Shown piece by piece: positions 17,233 through 24,254 of a DNA stretch of 62,246 nt. This DNA comes from Salipiger sp. IMCC34102. Its GTDB lineage: Bacteria; Pseudomonadota; Alphaproteobacteria; Rhodobacterales; Rhodobacteraceae. A program made the position numbers and the translations under genes. Location of the stretch: assembly GCF_004145405.1 (NCBI RefSeq), contig NZ_SELQ01000012.1:1-62246 (forward strand), in the 5' to 3' direction. Each line of letters begins with the position of its first letter. Position 1 is the stretch's first letter. The notes under the pieces are model-generated. The model did not search any database, was not told the DNA's origin, and saw only the letters and a list, made by a program, of their open reading frames with translations.

Positions 17233-18563
17233 GCGATCCCGATGTCATTTTGGTGGACGACGACGAGGACATCCGGCTTTCGCTCGGCCAGACGCTGGAA
17301 CTGGCCGGGCACGACGTTCTCGCTTTCGCCCGCGCGGACCGGGCGGTCGAGCGGATCGGTCCGGATTTCGCCGGTCTCGTCGTGTCCGACATCAAGATGC
17401 CCGGGATGGACGGGTTGCAGTTCCTGGACGCGGTTCTGGAGCTCGACATGACGATCCCCGTCGTCATGATCACCGGCCATGGCGATGTGCCCCTCGCCGT
17501 CGAGGCGCTTCGGAAGGGCGCCTTCGATTTCATCGAAAAACCTTTTGCCAAGGACCGGTTGCTCAGTGCCGTCGAGCGCGGTCTTGCGCACCGCCGGATG
17601 ATTCTCGAACTGCGTGAACTGCGCGAGACGACGCCGCAGGCCGGCCCACTCGAAGGTCTGATCCTGGGACAATCCCCTCCGATCGTCGAGCTGCGCCGCA
17701 AGGTCGAGACGATCGCACAGAGCGATATCGACGTCTTGATCGTCGGCGAGACCGGGACCGGCAAGGATCATGTCGCGCGTGCGATCCACCGCCTGGGCGA
17801 ACAGCGGCAAGGGGGACCTTTCGTCACGATCAATCTGAATGCGCTGCCGGAAGCGCAGATCGAGACGGAGCTCTTCGGATATGTCTCCGGTGCCTTCCCC
17901 GGCGCGGCGCGGTCGCGCATCGGACGGCTCGAACATGGCCGCGGCGGCACGATCTTCCTCGACGAGATCGGATCGGTGCCCCCGCCGCTGCAGGCCAAGC
18001 TTTTGCGCGTCATCGAAGACCGTGCGGTCGTGCCATTGGGCGCATCGGACCCCGTGCCGCTGGACGCGCGCTTCATCGCCTCCAGTCGCGCGCCGCTGGA
18101 GCCGCTCGTCGCCAGCGGTGATTTCAGGGACGATCTGCTCTACCGAATCGCGCCGGTGACGATCCGCCTGCCTGCACTGTCGGATCGGCCCGAAGATCTG
18201 CCGCGGCTGTTCCAGAGGTTCGTGTCCGACGCCGCCCGGCGGTTCAAGAAAACCGAACCCGCGATTACGCCTGCGCAGCTTATCAGACTGGGCGATCGGA
18301 CCTGGGGCGGCAACATGAGAGAGTTGCGCAGCGCGGCGGAACTCTTCGTCCTGGGGCTGGAGAACGACGGACTGGCCGAGACGGCAAGCGGCCAGTCGCT
18401 TCCCGAGCGCATGGACCGGATCGAGCGCGATATCATCGCGGCCACGTTGGCGGCACAGAATGGAAGCGTGAAGAAGACCTACGAGGCCCTCGGTCTGTCG
18501 CGCAAGACGCTCTACGACAAAATGCAAAAGTACGGCCTGCGCCGCGAGAGGTTTTCCAACTGA
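17229..18563 (+). CDS. DctD-like sigma54-dependent response regulator
   Basis: This 444-residue activator has a receiver domain (acidic pocket D10-D12, phospho-acceptor D54 in SDIKMPGMDG, K104), an AAA+ domain (Walker A GETGTGKD, 173-180; Walker B TIFLDEIG, 241-248), and a Fis-type helix-turn-helix at the end (NGSVKKTYEALGLSRKTLYD). The sigma54-contact loop reads GAFPGA (221-226) where most family members have GAFTGA; the Thr-to-Pro change sits at the residue that touches sigma54. It is co-translated with the kinase. By analogy with DctBD it should switch on the TRAP genes, but I found no well-spaced sigma54 promoter upstream of 11862. Confidence 0.9.
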   Translation: MSDPDVILVDDDEDIRLSLGQTLELAGHDVLAFARADRAVERIGPDFAGLVVSDIKMPGMDGLQFLDAVLELDMTIPVVMITGHGDVPLAVEALRKGAFDFIEKPFAKDRLLSAVERGLAHRRMILELRELRETTPQAGPLEGLILGQSPPIVELRRKVETIAQSDIDVLIVGETGTGKDHVARAIHRLGEQRQGGPFVTINLNALPEAQIETELFGYVSGAFPGAARSRIGRLEHGRGGTIFLDEIGSVPPPLQAKLLRVIEDRAVVPLGASDPVPLDARFIASSRAPLEPLVASGDFRDDLLYRIAPVTIRLPALSDRPEDLPRLFQRFVSDAARRFKKTEPAITPAQLIRLGDRTWGGNMRELRSAAELFVLGLENDGLAETASGQSLPERMDRIERDIIAATLAAQNGSVKKTYEALGLSRKTLYDKMQKYGLRRERFSN

Positions 18564-18588
18564 TCGCAAGAAAGTCAGATGCTCGGAG

Positions 18589-18789
18589 CTGCCTCCTGAA
18601 TATCGGACCTGAGATCAACGAATTGCAGTCTGCCGATCTTCGACGACAAGGGATTCAGAGATGTCCGAACGCAAGCAGCACGCACCTGAATTCATCGCGA
18701 AGGTCGCGCTGCAAGCCCTGAAAGGTGAAGAGTCGGCGGCCCGGCTGGCGAGCCGGTTCAGGGTGCATCTGACCATGATTTATCAATGA
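18589..18789 (+). pseudogene. IS3-family remnant with truncated orfA
   Basis: After an IS3-type left end (around 18589-18660), the frame from the ATG at 18661 reads MSERKQHAPEFIAKVALQAL, then KGEESAARLASRF, an OrfA helix-turn-helix start, and stops at 18789 after 42 residues. No orfB follows. It is the same kind of element as the fragment at 11522-11660 and in the same direction, so the two bracket the TRAP/DctBD block. Confidence 0.75.
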
Positions 18790-18843
18790 GGTTGAAGGGA
18801 TCTCGCGGGGGGCAGGTCGTTCACTGCGTCGACTTTGGCCGTG

Positions 18844-20274
18844 TCACGCCGTCGTGGATATATGTTTCCCTGCCGTTCCAACGGGGATTTGATCGACGGA
18901 AGACCAGGGGCTGACCTCTTGAGACAGTGCGAATGTGACGAGGATCATGGCGCACCCGACGATACCCGAGGCGGCAATACTTCGGGTCATCTCAGACAGG
19001 GTCGTATTCAAGATGAGCTCTTGCGATTTGGACGCATCGGCGATCACGTCGACGGGGGCGTCCGGGGGGATGCCGCGGTCCAGCAGACGGTTTGCGATGT
19101 CCCCCGCCGCCGCGACGCCCATGTAGATCGCCAAGGTCGTTCCGGGTTGGACATGGCGTTCCAGATCGGGAAGCGCGCCATCGGCCTGGGACCGCGCGGT
19201 TGCCAGAACCACGGTATCGGTCTCTCCCCGGACCGTCAGAGGACGCTGGATGCGGGATGCGGCGGCGCAGGCGGCGGTGACGCCGGGTACGATTTCTGTC
19301 TCGATCCCGGCAGCCCGGGCAGCGCGCAACTCTTCGTCGAGCCGTCCGAAGATGCCGGGATCGCCGGATTTCAGGCGCACGACACGGCGACCCTTGCGGG
19401 CCTCGGCCACCACGGCGGCGTCGATCCGGTGCTGCGGCCAGACGTGGGCGCCGACGACCTTGCCGACGAAGACGCGCTCCGCGTCGCGGCGGGCCAGTTC
19501 CAGCACGTCCGGATCCACCAGGCGATCATAGAACACGACGTCCGCCTCTTGCAGGCGCTGGACCGCACGCAGGGTCAACAGGTCGCGCGCGCCGGGACCC
19601 GCGCCGACATAGGCGACCGAGCCTGCGGAGAGCGTCCCGGGCGCGCCGCCAGCCGCGATGGCATCCTTGATCTGGTGGGCGGCGTCCCGTTCGGCGCCCC
19701 GAGTCCAAGCGTCGCGCGGGGCGTCGGCAAAGACCCAGCGCCAGAAGGCGCGGCGGTCGTCTCGCGGGACCCGGCCCGCGACGCTGGCGCGCAGACGACC
19801 GGCGAGGGCGGCAAGTCCGCCAAGGTTGGGCACCAGCATCTGCTCGATCTGGGTCTTGATCTGCCGTCCCAGAACGGGTGCAGTGCCTTCGGTGCCGATA
19901 GCCACCACCACCGGGTCGCGGTCCACGATGGAGGGCGTGGTCAGATCGCACAGATCGGGTCGGTCGACGACGTTCACCGGGCAGCGGGCCGCCGTCACCA
20001 GCGCGTGGATCGACGCATCGAGGCCCGGACACCCCGTCGCGACGAAGGCCATCGCGGCCCCTTCGAACAGGGCAGAAGTGACGGCGCCGTCCACCTGCTC
20101 GACGCGTCCGGTTCTGACCAGTTCGGCCAGTTCCGGTTCCAGCGCCGGGGCGATCAGGGTGATCCGCGCGTCCGTTTTGAGGATTAGCCGCGCCTTCTGG
20201 GCGGCCTGCTCGCCACCGCCGACGATCAGGACCCGGCGGCCGGTGGTGCGGATGAACATCGGAAAGCTTTTCAC
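18844..20274 (-). CDS. cysG: Siroheme synthase (CysG-type fusion)
   Basis: This 476-residue cytoplasmic enzyme makes siroheme, the cofactor of NirB. The N-terminal third is the NAD-dependent precorrin-2 dehydrogenase/ferrochelatase (RRVLIVGGGEQAAQKARLIL). The C-terminal part is uroporphyrinogen-III methyltransferase (AYVGAGPGARDLLTLRAVQR, VVRLKSGDPGIFGRLDEEL, EIVPGVTAACAAAS). The start is taken as GTG at 20274: AGGAG lies seven bases upstream and the residues from there (KSFPMFIRTTGRRVL) match the family, whereas the 44 codons further upstream do not. It begins 13 bases after the TrpD2-like gene and is the last gene of the nitrate cluster. LKSGDP replaces the common LKGGDP. The extreme C-terminus abuts an IS remnant and looks slightly unusual. 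Confidence 0.9.
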   Translation of the reverse strand: MKSFPMFIRTTGRRVLIVGGGEQAAQKARLILKTDARITLIAPALEPELAELVRTGRVEQVDGAVTSALFEGAAMAFVATGCPGLDASIHALVTAARCPVNVVDRPDLCDLTTPSIVDRDPVVVAIGTEGTAPVLGRQIKTQIEQMLVPNLGGLAALAGRLRASVAGRVPRDDRRAFWRWVFADAPRDAWTRGAERDAAHQIKDAIAAGGAPGTLSAGSVAYVGAGPGARDLLTLRAVQRLQEADVVFYDRLVDPDVLELARRDAERVFVGKVVGAHVWPQHRIDAAVVAEARKGRRVVRLKSGDPGIFGRLDEELRAARAAGIETEIVPGVTAACAAASRIQRPLTVRGETDTVVLATARSQADGALPDLERHVQPGTTLAIYMGVAAAGDIANRLLDRGIPPDAPVDVIADASKSQELILNTTLSEMTRSIAASGIVGCAMILVTFALSQEVSPWSSVDQIPVGTAGKHISTTA

Positions 20275-20287
20275 GGGCAGGCTCCTG

Positions 20288-21259
20288 TCAGGCGGCGAGG
20301 GCGCGGTTGCGGGACTGCCACAGGTCCCGGGCGACAACCTCAGGATCGGCGATCCCGACGGTGTCGAGCGCGAGGGCGGCGGTGGACAGCACGATGGCCT
20401 CCGCAAAGGGATCCTGGATCTGGCCGGACCAGACCTGCCGCAGCACGGCAGGATCGCGGGGGCCGTCGGACAGGCGTCGGCGGTCGTCGGTGATCTGCCC
20501 GGTCAGGCCGGTCCAGCTGGTCCCGTCGCGCAGGCCGAAGGTCTCGATGGTCTTGGCCGGGTGATGCTCGAACTCTCCGCCGCCGCCTTTCAGGACGGTC
20601 AGGCGGTCAAGACCCAGACGCGCGCCCGCATCGGCCTGCAGCTCTCGGTAGGTGGGGTGAAAGACGCCCTGGACGGCGGCGGGGGCCCGTCCGGGGTTCA
20701 GCATCCGGCAGACGGTGTTGACGCAGGACCGCAGGCCGAGGGTATCGCGCAAGGACAGCAGCGCCATCAGCGGGGGCGACAGGATTTCCAGCGGCAGATA
20801 GGCGATGCCGTCGCGGGCCAACGCGGCGCCTGCGTCGGCCATGCTGTCGGAGGGCCGCAGGCCGATGACCGGAAGCGCCGCGCGCAGCGATGCGCCGTCG
20901 GCTTGATGGCTGTTCCAGCCATGCAGCAGCACCGGGACGCCCGCGTCCGCCACAAGGCGGGCCGCCAGCAAAAACCACGGCAGACCGCGCGTGCGCCCGG
21001 CGGCGTAGCTGGGCCAGTCGAGCGCGGGGCGCGCGCCGGTCCAGCCAGGCAATGCGCCTTGGGCCGCGGCGGCGAACCCGGCGATCTCGTCCGCGGTTTC
21101 GCCCTTCATGCGCAGCAGCATCAGGATCGCACCGACCGCTTCGGGGGCGGCCTCCGGCGCCAGCATCGCCGTCATCGCCTCCGACGCTTCTTCCTGGGTG
21201 AAACCGCGCGCACGGCCTTGCCCCGGGGCCAGGATGCGGACGAAGGGGGCGAGCGTCAT
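20288..21259 (-). CDS. TrpD2/YbiB-like glycosyltransferase family 3 protein
   Basis: This 323-residue protein has the fold of anthranilate phosphoribosyltransferase relatives. An N-terminal helical part (GFTQEEASEAMTAMLAPEAA, then AVGAILMLLRMKGETADEIA) is followed by a nucleoside-binding-like core (VPVLLHGWN, LGLRSCVNTVCRMLNPGRAP, VLKGGGGEFEHHPAKT). The HG and NP..P signatures match the TrpD2/YbiB branch, which in E. coli binds nucleic acid and does not make tryptophan. The open frame runs 175 codons further upstream, but the ATG at 21259 overlaps the nasA stop (ATGA) and starts the family sequence. Its role inside a nitrate cluster is not known. Confidence 0.8.
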   Translation of the reverse strand: MTLAPFVRILAPGQGRARGFTQEEASEAMTAMLAPEAAPEAVGAILMLLRMKGETADEIAGFAAAAQGALPGWTGARPALDWPSYAAGRTRGLPWFLLAARLVADAGVPVLLHGWNSHQADGASLRAALPVIGLRPSDSMADAGAALARDGIAYLPLEILSPPLMALLSLRDTLGLRSCVNTVCRMLNPGRAPAAVQGVFHPTYRELQADAGARLGLDRLTVLKGGGGEFEHHPAKTIETFGLRDGTSWTGLTGQITDDRRRLSDGPRDPAVLRQVWSGQIQDPFAEAIVLSTAALALDTVGIADPEVVARDLWQSRNRALAA

Positions 21260-23922
21260 TGCGCCGCCTCGTTCACGCGGGCGCTGGTCAGAAGCGTCGC
21301 GATCTCGGACCGGCACGAGCCGCAGTTGGTTCCGGCGGACAAAGCCGCGCCGACGGCCTCTACCGTCATCAGCCCATCGCTTTCGATCGCCGACAGGATG
21401 GTGTTCACTCCCACGCCAAAGCACGAGCACAAGGTCGGGCCGGGATCGGGTCGGCCCAGCGGGGCGCGGCCCGACAGCACGTCCTCGTCGGGAAGGCCCG
21501 CAAGGTAGTCGCGCATGACGCCCACCGGCTGCGGGCTGACGAAGAGAGCGGCGACCAGCTTGCCCCCCTCTCTGAAAGCAAGGCGGGCGATGCCCCGTGC
21601 GGGGTCGGTCAGGACCTGCGCCTGCGCGGTTGGCAGATCGAACAATGCGCGGGCCTCGGCTTCCCAATCCTGCGACGCGGCGCGGCCCGCCAGTTCGGCC
21701 CGCCAGCCTGCGCCGCTGGGAGCCATGGCCCAGTAGGCGCTGGTCGGGGTCATGGGGCGCGAGGACACCGCGAACCCATACCACGCGGCGGCAAAGGCTC
21801 GGGCGGCGCAGACGCTGGCCTTGCTTTCGGGCTGGCCGGACACCGGATCGGTGGCACCTGCGACCACCGCGTCGATCCGGCCCGTGGGGGCCGTCTCTGC
21901 GGTCCAGTGCATCGGCGCAAAGAGCGTTCCGGGCTGCACCGCATCCGTGATCGTCGCGCGCAGAACGGCGTGGCCCTTGGGCGCGGTCAGCTCCACGAGC
22001 GTGTCAGGCGCGATCTGCAAGGCTGTGGCGTCGTCGGGATGAATTTCGACGAAGGGTTCGGCCAGATGGGCCGACAGGCGTGGGGTCAGGCCGGTGCGGG
22101 TCATCGTGTGCCAGTGGTCGCGGACGCGTCCCGTGTTCAGGCGGAACGGAAAACGCGGGGCCTGTCTGGCGGCGGGCGCGCGCCATCGAACCGGGATCAT
22201 GCACATCCGCCCGCTGTCGTGGAAGGACCGACCGTCCGCAAAGAACCGACCGCCTCGCTTTGCCGCGATCGGCCAGCGCGTGGGGGTCATCTCGTCGTAG
22301 GCGCGGTTCGTCAGATCCGACAGCTCGGAGATGTCGAAATCGCGCCCCAAGGCGCCCGCGATACCAGAGAGGGCCGCGTGTTCGCGGAAGATTTCCGCAG
22401 GCTCGGTGTAGTCGAACGCGGTCGCAAACCCCATCTTCCGCGCGACCTGCGCGATGTGCCACCAGTCGGGGCGCGCGTCGCCGGGCGCGGGCAGCGCGGA
22501 CCGCTGCCGGGAAATCGTGCGGTCCGAATTGGTGACGGTTCCGTCCTTTTCCGCCCAGGCGCTCGCGGGGAGCAGGACGTCGGCCAGTCGCGCGGTGTCG
22601 GTCCGGGCGGTGATGTCAGAGACGACGGTGAAGGGACAGGCGGCAATCGCGTCGCGCACGGCATCCGCCTCGGGCAGCGTGACGGCAGGGTTGGTGTGCA
22701 TGATCCACAGCGCCTTGATCCGCCCGTCGGCCACCGCGCGGAACATATCGACCGCCTTCAGGCCGGGGGCGTCCGGGATCCGGGGCGCCTCCCAGAAATC
22801 GCGCACGGCCGTGCGGTGGGCCGGGTTCTCGATGTCCAGATGACAGGCGAGCGTGTTCGACAGGCCGCCGACCTCTCGTCCGCCCATGGCGTTGGGCTGG
22901 CCGGTGACGCTGAACGGGCCCATCCCGGGCTTGCCGATCCGCCCGGTGGCGATATGGCAGTTCAGGATCGCGTTGACCTTGTCGGTGCCGCTGGAGGATT
23001 GGTTGACGCCCTGGCTGAAGATCGTGACGACCCGCTCTGTCCGTATCCACAGCCGGAAGAAGGACGCCGCAAGGTCGGGGTCGAGCCCGGTCGGGCCAAG
23101 GTCCGAGGCCATGGCGCTCATGAGGCTCGCGTCGAAGCCATCAACCTGGGCCAAATAGCCCGCGTCGAGCGCGCCGCCTTCGTAGATCGCGGCCAGAAGA
23201 CCGTTGAACAGCGCCACATCCGACCCGATGCGCAGCGGCAGATGCAGGTCCGCGCCGTCGCAGGTCGCGGTGCGACGGGGATCGATCACGACGGTCCGGG
23301 TGCCGCGCCTGGCCTTGGCGGCCAGAACGCGCTGGTGAAGGATCGGATGGCACCAGGCCAGATTGGAGCCGACGATGACGACAAGGTCCGCCTCGTCAAG
23401 ATCCTCGTAGGTGCCCGGGACGGTGTCGGTGCCGAAGGCGCGCTTATGCCCCGCGACGGTGGACGCCATGCACAGGCGCGAATTGGTGTCGATGTTCGCG
23501 GTGCCGACGAAGCCTTTCATGAACTTGTTGGCGAGGTAGTAATCCTCGGTCAGCATCTGGCCAGAGGCGTAGAAGGCGACACTGTCCGGGCCGTGTTCTG
23601 CGATGGTCCGTTCGAAGCGGTGAGCCACGGTCTGCAGCGCGGTATCCCAGTCGGTGTCGTGGCCGTCCACGCGCGGAGCCAGCAGGCGGTTTTGCAACCC
23701 GGCCGTCTCGGCCAGCGCCGACCCCTTGGAGCAAAGCTTGCCCCGGTTGGCCGGGTGATCGGGGTCACCGGTGACGGTCAGCGCGCCGGTATCGTCCCGG
23801 TCCAGACGCACGCCGCAGCCGACGCCGCAATAGGGGCAGGTCGACCGGATGGGCGCGCAAGGGCGCGTACCGGCCCCCCGATCCGAAATCTGCCCGGCGC
23901 CGGTCTGAGCAGGCGCGGCCAT
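21256..23922 (-). CDS. nasA: Assimilatory nitrate reductase, catalytic subunit
   Basis: This 888-residue cytoplasmic Mo-bis-MGD enzyme reduces nitrate to nitrite. The N-terminus binds a 4Fe-4S cluster (CPYCGVGCGVRLD, then GKLCSKG). Molybdopterin-binding stretches follow (YASGQMLTEDYYLANKFMKG, CMASTVAGHKRAFGTDTVPG), and a molydopterin dinucleotide-binding domain sits near the end (HPDDATALQIAPD). The last 70 residues add a BFD-like 2Fe-2S domain (PTLCSCFGVGVN and NCGSCRSE), as in NasA and NasB of other bacteria, where it takes electrons. There is no signal peptide, in keeping with an assimilatory enzyme. It overlaps nirD by one base upstream and the TrpD2-like gene by 4 bases downstream. Confidence 0.94.
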   Translation of the reverse strand: MAAPAQTGAGQISDRGAGTRPCAPIRSTCPYCGVGCGVRLDRDDTGALTVTGDPDHPANRGKLCSKGSALAETAGLQNRLLAPRVDGHDTDWDTALQTVAHRFERTIAEHGPDSVAFYASGQMLTEDYYLANKFMKGFVGTANIDTNSRLCMASTVAGHKRAFGTDTVPGTYEDLDEADLVVIVGSNLAWCHPILHQRVLAAKARRGTRTVVIDPRRTATCDGADLHLPLRIGSDVALFNGLLAAIYEGGALDAGYLAQVDGFDASLMSAMASDLGPTGLDPDLAASFFRLWIRTERVVTIFSQGVNQSSSGTDKVNAILNCHIATGRIGKPGMGPFSVTGQPNAMGGREVGGLSNTLACHLDIENPAHRTAVRDFWEAPRIPDAPGLKAVDMFRAVADGRIKALWIMHTNPAVTLPEADAVRDAIAACPFTVVSDITARTDTARLADVLLPASAWAEKDGTVTNSDRTISRQRSALPAPGDARPDWWHIAQVARKMGFATAFDYTEPAEIFREHAALSGIAGALGRDFDISELSDLTNRAYDEMTPTRWPIAAKRGGRFFADGRSFHDSGRMCMIPVRWRAPAARQAPRFPFRLNTGRVRDHWHTMTRTGLTPRLSAHLAEPFVEIHPDDATALQIAPDTLVELTAPKGHAVLRATITDAVQPGTLFAPMHWTAETAPTGRIDAVVAGATDPVSGQPESKASVCAARAFAAAWYGFAVSSRPMTPTSAYWAMAPSGAGWRAELAGRAASQDWEAEARALFDLPTAQAQVLTDPARGIARLAFREGGKLVAALFVSPQPVGVMRDYLAGLPDEDVLSGRAPLGRPDPGPTLCSCFGVGVNTILSAIESDGLMTVEAVGAALSAGTNCGSCRSEIATLLTSARVNEAAQ

Positions 23923-24254
23923 TACGCGGCGGTCCGTTTGCCGATGGCCGCGCCGTCGATCAGGATGCGACCGCCTTCGATCCGGGTGGGATAGGTGGCG
24001 ATCCGACCGTCGTCCGCGCCTTGCGCCTCGCCGGTTTCCAGCGACCAGACCCAGTTGTGCAGGGGGCAGGTCACGTGCCGGCCGTGGACGATCCCCTCGC
24101 TCAGTGGCCCGCCCTTGTGGGCGCAGGTGTTGGAGGTGGCAAAGACCTCTGCCGTTTCGGTGCGGAACAGAGCCACGCAGCCGGCCGGCGTCTTGACCAC
24201 CCGCGCGCCGCGCAGGGGGATGTCGGTGACGGCGCCTACGTCGATCCAGCTCAT
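23922..24254 (-). CDS. nirD: Nitrite reductase small subunit (Rieske-type)
   Basis: This 110-residue Rieske ferredoxin-like protein pairs with NirB in NAD(P)H-dependent nitrite reduction. The complete 2Fe-2S ligand set is present: CAH in NTCAHKGGPLSEG and CPLH in HVTCPLHNWVW. Many enteric NirD proteins have lost these residues, so this one probably binds a cluster. The gene overlaps nirB by 4 bases and nasA by one. Confidence 0.93.
   Translation of the reverse strand: MSWIDVGAVTDIPLRGARVVKTPAGCVALFRTETAEVFATSNTCAHKGGPLSEGIVHGRHVTCPLHNWVWSLETGEAQGADDGRIATYPTRIEGGRILIDGAAIGKRTAA

Noticed and set aside
20288-21784. 498-residue version of the TrpD2-like protein
   Set aside because: The first 175 codons overlap the 3' end of nasA and do not resemble the family; the ATG at 21259 overlaps the nasA stop, as usual for coupled genes.
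21259-23994. 911-residue plus-strand open frame opposite nasA
   Set aside because: The composition is shadow-like and the opposite strand encodes a complete nitrate reductase.
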